NCBI GenBank assembly: GCA_965242495.1
Contig: OZ251446.1
Coordinates: 2,604,001 to 2,668,000 of the forward strand
DNA length: 64,000 nt
Origin: CBDESN01 sp965242495
Lineage (GTDB): Bacteria; Pseudomonadota; Alphaproteobacteria; MPNO01
Direction of reading: 5' to 3'
Made by a program: the position numbers and the translations under genes. The notes under the pieces are model-generated. The model searched no databases, had not been told where the DNA came from, and worked only from the letters and a program-made list of their open reading frames with translations. Shown here piece after piece: positions 25,467 to 34,463 of the stretch. The number at the start of each line of letters is the position of its first letter. Position 1 is the stretch's first letter.

Positions 25467-25558
25467 GCCGCGGCCGCCGCCGGCGGGCGGTTCCGATCCG
25501 CCCGGCCGCGGGCTATCCTGGCGGCGGATACCCGCGCGGGCGTTGGAAGGGACCGGGA

Positions 25559-27055
25559 ATGGCAACGCGAGACTGGGACGTGATCGTCGTCGGCGCGGGC
25601 AACGCCGCTCTGTGCGCCGCGCTGGCCGCGCAGGAGGAGGGCGCGCGCGTCCTGGCGCTGGAGCGGGCCGGCGAGGACGAGGCGGGCGGCAACACGCGCT
25701 TCACCGCGGGCTCGATGCGCGTGGTCTATGACGGCGTCGACGATCTCAAGCGGCTGATGCCCGATCTGTCGGCGGACGAGATCGCCAACACCGATTTCGG
25801 CGCCTACACCCAGGACCAGTTCTTCGACGACATGGCGCGGGTGACGCAATACCGCGCCGATCCCGACATGGTCGAGCTGCTGGTGACGCGGAGCCGCGAC
25901 ACGCTGTCGTGGATGCGCGAGAAGGGCGTCCGCTTCGTCCCGATTTACGGCCGCCAGGCGTTCAAGATCGACGGCCGGTTCAAGTTCTGGGGCGGGCTGA
26001 CGGTCGAAGCCTGGGGCGGCGGGCCGGGTCTGGTCGAGGCGCTGCATGGCGCGGCGCGGCGGCGCGGCGTCGAAATCCGCTATCGCAGCCGGGCGGTCGC
26101 GCTGCTGGGCGACGGCGTCCGCGTCCACGGCGTCCGCGTCAAGGGCGCGGACGGGATCGAGGAGATCGAAGCGGGCGCCGTCGTGCTCGCCGCCGGCGGC
26201 TTCCAGGCGAACGCCGAATGGCGGACGCGCTATCTCGGGCCGGGATGGGAGCTCGCCAAGGTGCGCGGCGCGCGGTTCAACACCGGCGACGGCATCCGGA
26301 TGGCGCTCGACGCCGGGGCCATGAGCTACGGCAACTGGTCGGGCTGCCACGCCGTCGGCTGGGAGATGAACGCGCCCGAGTTCGGCGATCTCGCGGTCGG
26401 CGACCAGTTCCAGAAGCACAGCTACCCCTTCGCCATAATGGTCAACGCGGACGGCCGGCGCTTCGTCGACGAGGGGGCCGATTTCCGCAACTACACCTAC
26501 GCCAAGTACGGCCGGGTCATCCTCGAACAGCCGGGACATTTCGCCTGGCAGATTTTCGACGCCCAGGTAGCCCATCTCAAGCGCGACGAATACAACATCC
26601 GCCAGGTCACCAAGGCGAGCGCGGACACGCTGGAGGCTCTGGCCGGCAAGCTCGAGGGCGTCGATGCGGAAGCGTTCCTCGACACGGTGAAGCGGTACAA
26701 CGCGGCGGTGCGGACGGACCTGCCGTTCAACCCCAACGTCAAGGACGGCCGGCGCACCGAGGGGCTCGACATCCCCAAGTCCAACTGGGCCAACCGGATC
26801 GACCGGCCGCCCTTCGAAGCCTATGCGGTCACCTGCGGCATCACCTTCACCTTCGGCGGCCTGCGCATCGACGGCGAGGGCCGGGTGCTCGACGGCGAAG
26901 CGGCTCCGATCCCCGGCCTCTACGCCGCGGGCGAGCTGGTCGGCGGCATCTTCTACTTCAACTATCCCGGCGGCTCCGGCCTGACTTCGGGGGCGGTGTT
27001 CGGCCGCATCGCCGGCCGCGCGGCGGGCGCGGCCCGCCTCAACTCCGGAGCATGA
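25559..27055 (+). CDS. tcuA: FAD-dependent tricarballylate dehydrogenase-like protein (TcuA-like)
   Basis: 498 residues. The N-terminal dinucleotide site is VIVVGAGNAALCAALAAQE (9-27), followed by ERAGEDEAGGNTRFTAGSMR, the form seen in TcuA proteins. Near the C-terminus GGIFYFNYPGGSGLTSGAVFGRIAG closes the FAD domain of the fumarate-reductase/succinate-dehydrogenase flavoprotein superfamily. TcuA oxidises tricarballylate to cis-aconitate. The partner electron-transfer protein TcuB and transporter TcuC are not adjacent, so the exact substrate is uncertain. The 3' end overlaps the convergent hydrolase gene by 17 bases. Confidence 0.8.
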   Translation: MATRDWDVIVVGAGNAALCAALAAQEEGARVLALERAGEDEAGGNTRFTAGSMRVVYDGVDDLKRLMPDLSADEIANTDFGAYTQDQFFDDMARVTQYRADPDMVELLVTRSRDTLSWMREKGVRFVPIYGRQAFKIDGRFKFWGGLTVEAWGGGPGLVEALHGAARRRGVEIRYRSRAVALLGDGVRVHGVRVKGADGIEEIEAGAVVLAAGGFQANAEWRTRYLGPGWELAKVRGARFNTGDGIRMALDAGAMSYGNWSGCHAVGWEMNAPEFGDLAVGDQFQKHSYPFAIMVNADGRRFVDEGADFRNYTYAKYGRVILEQPGHFAWQIFDAQVAHLKRDEYNIRQVTKASADTLEALAGKLEGVDAEAFLDTVKRYNAAVRTDLPFNPNVKDGRRTEGLDIPKSNWANRIDRPPFEAYAVTCGITFTFGGLRIDGEGRVLDGEAAPIPGLYAAGELVGGIFYFNYPGGSGLTSGAVFGRIAGRAAGAARLNSGA

Positions 27056-27920
27056 TCGCCGCATCGTCGCCGGGCGTCTCCCGGACCGTCCAGCGGCCCG
27101 CCTCGACGGCGGCGATGAAGTCCCGGAGGATCGCGTTGAACGCCGCCGGCTCCTCCAGATTGACCGCATGGCCGGTCCGGGGCAGCACCGCCAGCCCCGC
27201 CGACGGGATCGTCCGCTTGAGCAACAGGCCGGTCGCGAGGCAGGGGCGGTCCTCGTCGCCGTGGACGATCAGGGCCGGGACGGTCATCGCCGCGAGCCGG
27301 TCCTTCAGGTCCCAGGGCGAGGGCCTCCGCATCTGGACGCCGCGCAGGGTGAGGGCCGAACCCAGCCCCGAATGTTCCCGTAGCATGCGGAGGAACTCAT
27401 CGAAGCCGCGCGGGTCCTTGTGCGCCAGCTGCTCGCGGCCCGGCCCGGCGGCGTAGACCGGCGCGAAGGCCTCGGCGCCCTCCTCCTCCCAGCGCCGGGC
27501 CACGGCCTCCGATTCGGCGCGGAACCGGTCCGCCGTGTCGGGCTCGGCGCCGAAGCCCAGGCCGCCCAGCAGCACCGAGCGCGCCCGGTCGGCATGGTCG
27601 AGGCCGAAATGCATCGCCGCGAACCCGCCCATCGACAGGCCGACGACATGCGCGGTCTCGATCCGCAGACGGTCCATGACGTCGACGATGTCGTCGACCG
27701 CCCGCTTCTGGCCGTACATTGCCGGGTCGGAGGGTACGTCGGAGGGCGGGAAGCCGCGCGCGGCGTAGACGACGCAGCGATGGCGGCGGCTGAAATGGCG
27801 TATCTGCGGCTCCCAACTCCGGTGGTCGCCGGCGAACTCGTGCACGAACACGATCGGCGTCCCCGATCCCGCTTCCTCGTAGTAGAGCTTCACCCGGTCC
27901 GTGGTCTCGAGATGGGGCAT
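27039..27920 (-). CDS. Alpha/beta-hydrolase
   Basis: 293 residues. The nucleophile elbow is GLSMGG (Ser96), the acid is in VHGDEDRPC and the base His in LPRTGHAVNLEEP, giving a complete catalytic triad. The oxyanion region is PIVFVHEFAGDHRSW. The sequence is close to 3-oxoadipate enol-lactonase and related esterases. It is 25 bases downstream of the orphan molybdenum hydroxylase subunit gene, so it may act on that enzyme's ring-hydroxylated or ester product. Confidence 0.88.
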   Translation of the reverse strand: MPHLETTDRVKLYYEEAGSGTPIVFVHEFAGDHRSWEPQIRHFSRRHRCVVYAARGFPPSDVPSDPAMYGQKRAVDDIVDVMDRLRIETAHVVGLSMGGFAAMHFGLDHADRARSVLLGGLGFGAEPDTADRFRAESEAVARRWEEEGAEAFAPVYAAGPGREQLAHKDPRGFDEFLRMLREHSGLGSALTLRGVQMRRPSPWDLKDRLAAMTVPALIVHGDEDRPCLATGLLLKRTIPSAGLAVLPRTGHAVNLEEPAAFNAILRDFIAAVEAGRWTVRETPGDDAAIMLRS

Positions 27921-27945
27921 GTCCGAACTCCCTGCCGACGCGCGG

Positions 27946-30330
27946 TCATACCTTGCCGAGGGCCGCCAGCACCGATTGCGGCGTGATCGGCTGCGCCGTC
28001 ACCCGCGCGCCGAACGGACGCAACGCATCGTTGACGGCGTTGAGCACCACGGCGGGCGCCGCGCCGGTTCCCGCCTCGCCCGCGCCCTTGGCGCCGAGTT
28101 CCGACTCCGAGGTCGGCGTCGAGACGTGGCTCACGTCGATGTCCGGCATCTCGACCGCCATCGGCGTCAGATAGTCGGCGAGCGTGCCGTTCTGCAGCTG
28201 CGCCGCATCGTCGTAGACGCATTGCTCGAACAGAGCGCCGCCGAATCCCTGCACGGCCCCGCCCCGCACCTGTTCGTCGGCGAGCAGGGGGTTGATCGCG
28301 CGGCCGCAATCCTCCACCACCCAATGCCGCAGCAGGTGCACGACGCCGGTGTCGGGATCGACCTCGACGACGGCGCCGTGGATGCCGTTGGTGAAGATGT
28401 AGGGCTTGTCCTTGACCCGGAAGCGGCGGGTGGTCTGGACCACGGGCTGGACGTCGTCGGGCAGGTCGCCCACCCGGAAATGCGCGATCCGCCCGAGTTC
28501 GGCGAGGGTCATGCGCTCGGCGCCGCTCCCGGCGTCGACGATGCGGCCGGCGACGACGTCGAGGGCGGCGGGCTCCGATTGCAGCAGGGTCGCGGCCAGG
28601 GCCAGGATCTCCCGGCGCAGCGCGCGGCCCGCCTGCCAGGTCGCCTCGCCGCCGATCGCGGTGGCCCGCGAGGCGTAGGTGCCGCCGCCATAGGGCGTCG
28701 CGTCGGTGTCGCCGGAGATCACCCGGACGTCGTCGAGCCGCACTCCGACCGCGCCCGCCGCGATCTGGGCCATCACCGTGTCGGCGCCCTGGCCCTGCTC
28801 GGTGACGCCGACCGCGCAGATCACCGCCCCCGACGGCTCCAGCCGCAGCGTGCAGGCGTCCTGGGCGGAGATCGGCGCGCCGCCGGCGCCGTAGAAGCCG
28901 ACCGGGCTCGACGCGCTGCCCTTGATGAAGGCGGCGACGCCGATGCCGCGATGGATTCCCCGGCCGCGCAGCGTCGCCTGCTCCGCCCGCAACCCCTCGT
29001 AGTCCATGCGCTCGACCAAAGCCTCGATGCACGCCTGGTGCGAGAGTTCGTTGACCGGCAATCCCGACGCGGTGGTCGCCGGGTAGCCGTCGTCGGGCAT
29101 CACGTTGCGACGCCGGAACTCGATCGGGTCGAGCCCGGTCGCCTCGGCCGCCAGATCGGCCAGCCCTTCGCCCACCGTGATGCCGATCGGATGTCCGACG
29201 GCGCGATATTGCGAGGTCGGCGTCTTGTTGAGGTAGACCACCGTGGCCCGCGCGCGGTAATTGGCGTGCTTGTAGGGGCCGCCGGTGATGTTGAGCACCT
29301 GGTTGGCCTCGAACACGCTGGTCCGGGGATAGGCCGAATAGGGGCCGACCCCGGTGAGGTCGTCGATCTCCAGGGCCTGGATGTCGCCCGCCGCGCCGAC
29401 CGCCATCCGCGCCTTGACCCGGTGCTCGCGCGCATGGATGTCGGTGAGGAAGGACTCCAGCCGGTCGGCGACGAACTTGACCGGCCGGCCCAGCAGGATC
29501 GCCAGCGCGGCCGTGGCGACCTCGTCGCCATAGGTGTGGATCTTGAGCCCGAACGAGCCGCCGACGTCGGGCGCCACGATGCGCAGCAGATGCTCCTTGA
29601 CGCCGAGATGCTTGGCGAACACCGCCTGGATCATGTGCGGGACCTGGCTGCTGGTGTAGACGGTCAGCCGTTCCGAGGACGGGTCGTATTCGGCGACGAT
29701 CGCGCGGGGCTCCAGGCTGACGCCGGTATGGCGCCCGAAGCGGAACACCTCCTCGACGACGACGTCGGCGGCTGCGAAGGCGGCATCGACGTCGCCGCCG
29801 CCGATCTCCTTGCGGAAGGCCAGATTGTCGCCGAGCTCGGGGTGGATCACCGGCGCGCCGTCGTCGAGCGCGGTTTCCTTGTCGGCGGTCACCGGCAGCT
29901 CGCGCCAGACGATCTCGACCTGTTCGGCCGCATCCTCGGCCTCGGCCCGCGATCGGGCGACGACGGCGGCCACCGGTTCGCCCTGCCAGCAAGCCCGGTC
30001 GACCGCCATCGCATGTTGAGGCGCCGACTTCATTCCCTCGAAGCTCGCCAGCACGCCCACCCAGGGGGCGCAGACGCGGGCGATGTCCCGGCCGGTCGCG
30101 ATCTTGACCACGCCCGGCTGGCGGGACGCCTCGGCGGCGTCGATGCTCTCGATCCGCGCATGGGCGTAAGGGCTGCGGACGAACGCCGCATGGACCATGC
30201 GCGGCAGCGTTATGTCGTCGGTGTAGCGGCCGCGCCCCGCCACCGCGCGCCGGGCGCCGGGGCGCGGGACGGATTTGCCGATCGGGCCGTCCGGCCGGTC
30301 GAACGGCGATTGCGCGGACGCTTCGGTCAT
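27946..30330 (-). CDS. Molybdenum hydroxylase large subunit without adjacent partner subunits
   Basis: 794 residues. Cofactor motifs are GGSFGLKIHTYGDE and SQYRAVGHPIG, and the catalytic Glu is in GAKGAGEAGTG. The active-site loop reads YRAVGHP, different from both other large subunits in this window. Neither a FAD nor a 2Fe-2S subunit gene is next to it; the neighbours are an S8 protease and a hydrolase. It may borrow electron-transfer subunits from another locus, or use a different acceptor. Confidence 0.88.
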   Translation of the reverse strand: MTEASAQSPFDRPDGPIGKSVPRPGARRAVAGRGRYTDDITLPRMVHAAFVRSPYAHARIESIDAAEASRQPGVVKIATGRDIARVCAPWVGVLASFEGMKSAPQHAMAVDRACWQGEPVAAVVARSRAEAEDAAEQVEIVWRELPVTADKETALDDGAPVIHPELGDNLAFRKEIGGGDVDAAFAAADVVVEEVFRFGRHTGVSLEPRAIVAEYDPSSERLTVYTSSQVPHMIQAVFAKHLGVKEHLLRIVAPDVGGSFGLKIHTYGDEVATAALAILLGRPVKFVADRLESFLTDIHAREHRVKARMAVGAAGDIQALEIDDLTGVGPYSAYPRTSVFEANQVLNITGGPYKHANYRARATVVYLNKTPTSQYRAVGHPIGITVGEGLADLAAEATGLDPIEFRRRNVMPDDGYPATTASGLPVNELSHQACIEALVERMDYEGLRAEQATLRGRGIHRGIGVAAFIKGSASSPVGFYGAGGAPISAQDACTLRLEPSGAVICAVGVTEQGQGADTVMAQIAAGAVGVRLDDVRVISGDTDATPYGGGTYASRATAIGGEATWQAGRALRREILALAATLLQSEPAALDVVAGRIVDAGSGAERMTLAELGRIAHFRVGDLPDDVQPVVQTTRRFRVKDKPYIFTNGIHGAVVEVDPDTGVVHLLRHWVVEDCGRAINPLLADEQVRGGAVQGFGGALFEQCVYDDAAQLQNGTLADYLTPMAVEMPDIDVSHVSTPTSESELGAKGAGEAGTGAAPAVVLNAVNDALRPFGARVTAQPITPQSVLAALGKV

Positions 30331-30492
30331 GACGGCGGCTCGCTCGGTTGGGGCCGGCCATGCTCGCAGCGTCCGCGCAGGGGCGCAAGGCCGCCGGCCG
30401 GAATCGCGCGGTCGACCAGGGCGCGGCGGGCGCGGCTCTCCGAAGTCGGACGCCGCCGGCGCGGCGCCCGGACTTACGGACCGGAAGCTGCT

Positions 30493-33129
30493 TCAGAAGT
30501 TCGTTTGCAGCTGAGCGGAGATTCCATAGTTCCGGCGTTCGTCTTCGTACTCCAGGCCGAAGGCGAGTCGCGCGTCCCTCCAGACGGGCAGATGGACGGG
30601 CAGGGCGTAGCCCAGGGAATAGCGCATCGTCGGTGGGGCGCGCAAATCGATCACGGCCTGGCGCTGCTCGAGAGACTGCGCGTGTCCGCGGTAGAACGCA
30701 TCGACGAAACTGCTTCCGGTCGCCAGGAGATGGTCGATCCGGATCCGTCCGTCCCGGCTCCGCGTATTCTGGCGGACGGAAAACCGCAGGACGTCGTCGT
30801 CCCGGAGCGTGTTGCGCCCCTGGACGCCCATCGACCACTCGTCCGCCCGCAGCCCGGATATGCCGGACAACATGCCGCCGGTCACGGAGACGTCTCCGGA
30901 ACTGCGTTCGTATCCGGCGAACCCGCGCCAATCCTCGCCCAGAGAACCCGACAGAAACAACTTCTTTCGGCGGGTTTCGGTTCGCGTGTTTCCGAGCGCG
31001 CCGAACGTCGAGCCCCAGACGCTGCTGCTTTCGTCGATGCGCGAGAGCTCCGCCGCAAGATCGAACCCGCCGCGCGCGTACCGCCATTGCAGGCCGAACT
31101 GACGCCATGGCGTCCGCCGCGACTCCCGCCCGCTGAACGCGACGAACGGCCGCGCGCCGTCGCCCTGCATGTGCAGCGCGACGGCCCCTCCGGCGCCGTC
31201 GAAGAAGGGGGAAGACACGGGGTTGGCGGCCTGGAGCGCTTCCCATTCCCGCCATGCCGACTTCCCGCAACCGCCGCACAGGTCGTGACTCAACCGCCAG
31301 CGGCCGAGCATGCCGGTGGGAAAATCCATCCCCACGGCGTGAAAAGCCCTGGATTCCCGGTCGAGATCGGCGAACAGGACGGAATTCTCGACGCGATGGC
31401 CGTTTGCCGACGCAAGCATGTCCCTGGCGGCGTAACTTAATGCGCGGGAGGGGGGAGGAGCCTCGACGTCGACGAGGCCGGACAGCTTCATGTTGTAATA
31501 CGCGCCGCCCACGCCGCCGACGGCGACCTCGACGGCCCGCATTCTCTCGCCCGCGTGAGCGAGGGCGGGAGACAGGGTCACGCGGGCGTTCCGCAGCGCG
31601 ACCCCCGCGCTTCGATCGACGACCGAATACGGCAGGCGGACCGTCCCCTGCCGGGTGATCGCGTTTCCGAGATTCAACTTCCCCCAGCCATAGATCGGGT
31701 CCGGCTCGCGGGGGTTGTCCACCCGTGTCCCGAGCGGGTCCGCGGAGTCGAGCAGCAGGGCCTGCACGACATGCATCGGCATGCCGGGCAGTCGGCTCTT
31801 GAGCACCGCCAACGCCCCGCTCACCATGGGGGCGGCGAAGGAGGTGCCGCCGATCCCCGGGCCGGGGAGAATTTCGAGGTCGTTCCCCGGCGCCATCAGG
31901 CACCAGTTTCTTGCGGCGCCGCATCCGTTGGAGAACGGAGCGATCTCGCCGTTTCGATCCATCGCCGCGACGACCAGCCATTTCCCGAGCAGCCCGGGCT
32001 CGAACAACGGAGCTTCGTTCCACCCCCCTCCGGAGTTGTAGTCGACGCAGTCGTCGCCGCCGCAGTCCGCGCCCCACAGATTCTTGAAGGGGGCGTCGTC
32101 GCCCTCGCGCGTGAACTTCGCCATGAATTCCGTGGCGGGGACCGTTACGTCTCCCAGCGGGCAGCCCTCCTCGTCCCGGGAATTCTTCCCGCACATGCCG
32201 ACCCGGTTGTTGACGGCGTTCCATCCGTCGTTGCTGGCCGCCCACACCGCCACGATGTCCCTGTCCGCGAGCTCTCTCGCGGCGCGGGCGAACTCACCCG
32301 TCCAATAGTCGTCGTTGCGGATAAGAGGAGTGAAAAGGGGCAACCCCTGGGTCAGCCATACCCCGGGCCTTCCCTCATAGGTTCCCTCATGGCCGGGCGA
32401 TACTCCGATGCTGAAGTTGATGACGTGGGCGTCGTTGGCGACCGCATGCCGGAGCGCCGCCGCCGGCTCCCCGCCGCCGGACAGGCTGATCGGCATTATC
32501 GAGGCCGAGGGCGCGACTCCGTGAACGTTTTTGGTGGGGATCGGATCGCCTTGTTCGACCGTTACCTCGAAGGCCCCTTCGGTATTGGCCCTGGCTCCCG
32601 CCGCGATCATGGCGACGTAGGTGCCGTGCACTGTGCGCTGGCTGGTCTCGGTCACGGGCCCATCCACGGGCCCATTCACGTTAAACCACTGCGGCGCCGT
32701 GATTCTGCCCGCCAGATCGGGATGGGTGCGGTCCATGCCGTCGTCCGCGACCGCGATGATCGCGCCCTGGCCGAAATAGCCGCGCTCGTAGGCCGTATGC
32801 GCGGAGATGCTCTCCAACCCCCAATGTTCTCCGTATTCCGCGGTCTGGTAGTCCTTGCCGTCCGGCGCGCGGGGGGCACCCAGATCCCTCGATAGGAATT
32901 CGAGCCCGGCCGGGTTCGGCGTGGCGGAACCGCCCGGGCTCGGCATAGGGGGTCCGCCCGGGCTCGTCGTGGGGGGGGGGGTCGAGTTCGGCGCGGCGGA
33001 ACCGCCTCCTCCGCCTCCGCCGCAGGCCGCCAGAAGCGCGAGGCAGGCCAGCAAAGGAGCCGCGCCGCAGCGTTTCCGTCGATGGAGCAGGCGCCGCGAG
33101 GGGCCGGGCCGCGGATCGTTTCGCTCCAT
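30493..33129 (-). CDS. S8 (subtilisin-like) serine protease autotransporter, lipoprotein-type leader
   Basis: 878 residues from ATG at 33129 (GGACGAG upstream); an in-frame ATG at 33228 would add 33 residues. The signal ends in a lipobox (LLAAC, Cys36), followed by a Gly/Pro/Ser/Thr linker. The protease triad is Asp129 (AVADDGMD), His168 (VHGTYVA) and Ser430 (GTSFAAPMVSG). Residues from about 600 form repeated amphipathic strands ending in Phe (QLQTNF), the outer-membrane beta barrel of autotransporters. The enzyme is therefore probably displayed or released at the cell surface. A run of 11 C in the coding strand lies in the linker at codons 50-53. Confidence 0.85.
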   Translation of the reverse strand: MERNDPRPGPSRRLLHRRKRCGAAPLLACLALLAACGGGGGGGSAAPNSTPPPTTSPGGPPMPSPGGSATPNPAGLEFLSRDLGAPRAPDGKDYQTAEYGEHWGLESISAHTAYERGYFGQGAIIAVADDGMDRTHPDLAGRITAPQWFNVNGPVDGPVTETSQRTVHGTYVAMIAAGARANTEGAFEVTVEQGDPIPTKNVHGVAPSASIMPISLSGGGEPAAALRHAVANDAHVINFSIGVSPGHEGTYEGRPGVWLTQGLPLFTPLIRNDDYWTGEFARAARELADRDIVAVWAASNDGWNAVNNRVGMCGKNSRDEEGCPLGDVTVPATEFMAKFTREGDDAPFKNLWGADCGGDDCVDYNSGGGWNEAPLFEPGLLGKWLVVAAMDRNGEIAPFSNGCGAARNWCLMAPGNDLEILPGPGIGGTSFAAPMVSGALAVLKSRLPGMPMHVVQALLLDSADPLGTRVDNPREPDPIYGWGKLNLGNAITRQGTVRLPYSVVDRSAGVALRNARVTLSPALAHAGERMRAVEVAVGGVGGAYYNMKLSGLVDVEAPPPSRALSYAARDMLASANGHRVENSVLFADLDRESRAFHAVGMDFPTGMLGRWRLSHDLCGGCGKSAWREWEALQAANPVSSPFFDGAGGAVALHMQGDGARPFVAFSGRESRRTPWRQFGLQWRYARGGFDLAAELSRIDESSSVWGSTFGALGNTRTETRRKKLFLSGSLGEDWRGFAGYERSSGDVSVTGGMLSGISGLRADEWSMGVQGRNTLRDDDVLRFSVRQNTRSRDGRIRIDHLLATGSSFVDAFYRGHAQSLEQRQAVIDLRAPPTMRYSLGYALPVHLPVWRDARLAFGLEYEDERRNYGISAQLQTNF
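32971..32981 (-). repeat. Homopolymer tract, 11 C on the coding strand of the S8 protease gene
   Basis: Eleven G on the plus strand, 11 C in the gene, encoding Pro51-Pro53 of the linker just after the lipobox. A gain or loss of one base would frameshift the gene about 150 bases after its start. Tracts of this length are known phase-variation sites in surface protein genes of other bacteria. Confidence 0.8.
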
Positions 33130-33240
33130 CGCTCGTCCGTGCGGAGCGGGCGCGCCGGCGCGCTGCGCCACGTCGACGCGTCGCCGACGTTTCCCGAGCC
33201 GTGGTTCCACTACCTGCCTCCCGATCATCGACCGATCCAG

Positions 33241-33269
33241 GGTATAGCCCCGCCTGCGCGCCGTGACAA
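33241..33269 (-). promoter_or_regulatory. Putative sigma70-type promoter of the S8 protease gene
   Basis: On the minus strand TTGTCA (33264-33269), a 17-base spacer and TATACC (33241-33246). Predicted start near 33234 leaves a 105-base leader before the ATG at 33129, or 6 bases before the alternative ATG at 33228. Confidence 0.45.
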
Positions 33270-33299
33270 TTCCGGGGAGGGGCCGGCGTTCTTCGCGTC

Positions 33300-34433
33300 C
33301 TACCGCAGGCCGGCCTGCACGAGCAGGGGGTGGGTCTCGCGCATGAACTCCTCCATCCCCTCCCGGTAGCGCGCCCAGGAGGTGAGCACGCCGTCGATGC
33401 CGGTGGCGTGCAGCTTGCGGTAGGTGTCGACGATCTGCTCCTTGGCGCCGATCACCGGCCAACCGGCCCAGCCGGCGAGGAAATGCTCCTTGAGGAAGCG
33501 GAGCGCCTCCGCCGGCAGCGTCTGGGCGTTGAGTCCGAGCCCCGACGTCAGGTTGTCGATGGCCTCCCAGTCGCCCTTCTCGTGGACGTAGTGTCGGTAG
33601 AAGTCGCGCGCCGCCTTCTCGGTCTCGCCCTGCACCAGATAGGTATGCGTCCAGACCTTGATCTCGCGGCCGTACTCGCGGCGCGCCAGCTCCTTGTAGC
33701 TCGCGATCTGCGCCGCGAGGTCGTCATAGTCGTGATTCTGGACCACGATGAAGGCGATGTCGCAGTATTTCGCGGCGAAATGCCGGCCTCGCTCGGACCC
33801 GCCGGCGTTCATGAACGGCGGTCGCGGCGTTTGCAGCGGTTTGGGCGCCATCCGGCCGCCGCCGATGCGGTAGAATTCGCCTTCGAAATCGAACGGCTCG
33901 TCCTCGGTCCATAGCCGCCGGATGATCTCGACCCATTCGGTCGCCATGTCGTAGCGCCGGTCGTGGTCGGGCACGTCGATCCCGAACAGGCGGAACTCCG
34001 TGCCGTACCAGCCGGTCACGACGTTGAGCGTGAACCGTCCGCCCGATATGTGGTCGATCGTCGCCGCCTGCTTCGCCGCGAACACCGGATGCACGGTGGG
34101 GACGTGCGACGTGGCGAAGACCGACGCGGTGGAGTTCACGCCGCTGATTCCCGCCGCCCAGGAGTAGCATTCGAAGCCGGCGCCGTTGAAGTCGGTCTCG
34201 CCGCCGAATCCCAGCCAGCGCCCGACCGGAACCAGGGCTTCGAACGCCATCTCGTCGGCGAGTTTGGCGAGGGCCGCCGTTTCCGGCCACGTCGCCCGCA
34301 ACGTGCCTTCGATGGTGGTGGCCGCGCAGCCATAGGAAAGATTGGTGCAGAAGGTGCCCATCTTGAGTTTGCGGTCGCCGAACAGCGGGTTGGTGGCCGG
34401 CGGGTCGTCAGCGAGGCTGGGAATCACGGTCAT
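33300..34433 (-). CDS. LLM-class flavin-dependent monooxygenase, RutA/SfnG-like
   Basis: 377 residues. Family features are MGTFCTNLSYGCAATT, ETDFNGAGFECYSWAAGI, HPVFAAKQAATIDHISGGRFTLNVVTGW and KPLQTPRPPFMNAGGSERGRHFAAKYCDIAF, seen in group C flavin monooxygenases that cleave C-S, C-N or amide bonds using FMNH2. It is the last gene of the RidA-Rieske-Rieske-monooxygenase run. Because RutA and the RidA-type RutC work together in pyrimidine ring opening, a related ring-opening role is possible, but the Rieske genes are not part of that pathway. Confidence 0.85.
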   Translation of the reverse strand: MTVIPSLADDPPATNPLFGDRKLKMGTFCTNLSYGCAATTIEGTLRATWPETAALAKLADEMAFEALVPVGRWLGFGGETDFNGAGFECYSWAAGISGVNSTASVFATSHVPTVHPVFAAKQAATIDHISGGRFTLNVVTGWYGTEFRLFGIDVPDHDRRYDMATEWVEIIRRLWTEDEPFDFEGEFYRIGGGRMAPKPLQTPRPPFMNAGGSERGRHFAAKYCDIAFIVVQNHDYDDLAAQIASYKELARREYGREIKVWTHTYLVQGETEKAARDFYRHYVHEKGDWEAIDNLTSGLGLNAQTLPAEALRFLKEHFLAGWAGWPVIGAKEQIVDTYRKLHATGIDGVLTSWARYREGMEEFMRETHPLLVQAGLR

Positions 34434-34463
34434 GGCTTGGTCTCGCGAGGTTGCATCGGTCGC

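Noticed and set aside
27890..32245. Very long open frame of about 1,450 codons on the minus strand
   Set aside because: It is a shadow of the molybdenum hydroxylase and S8 protease genes; its translation is dominated by Arg, Gly and Pro with no domain, an effect of high G+C.
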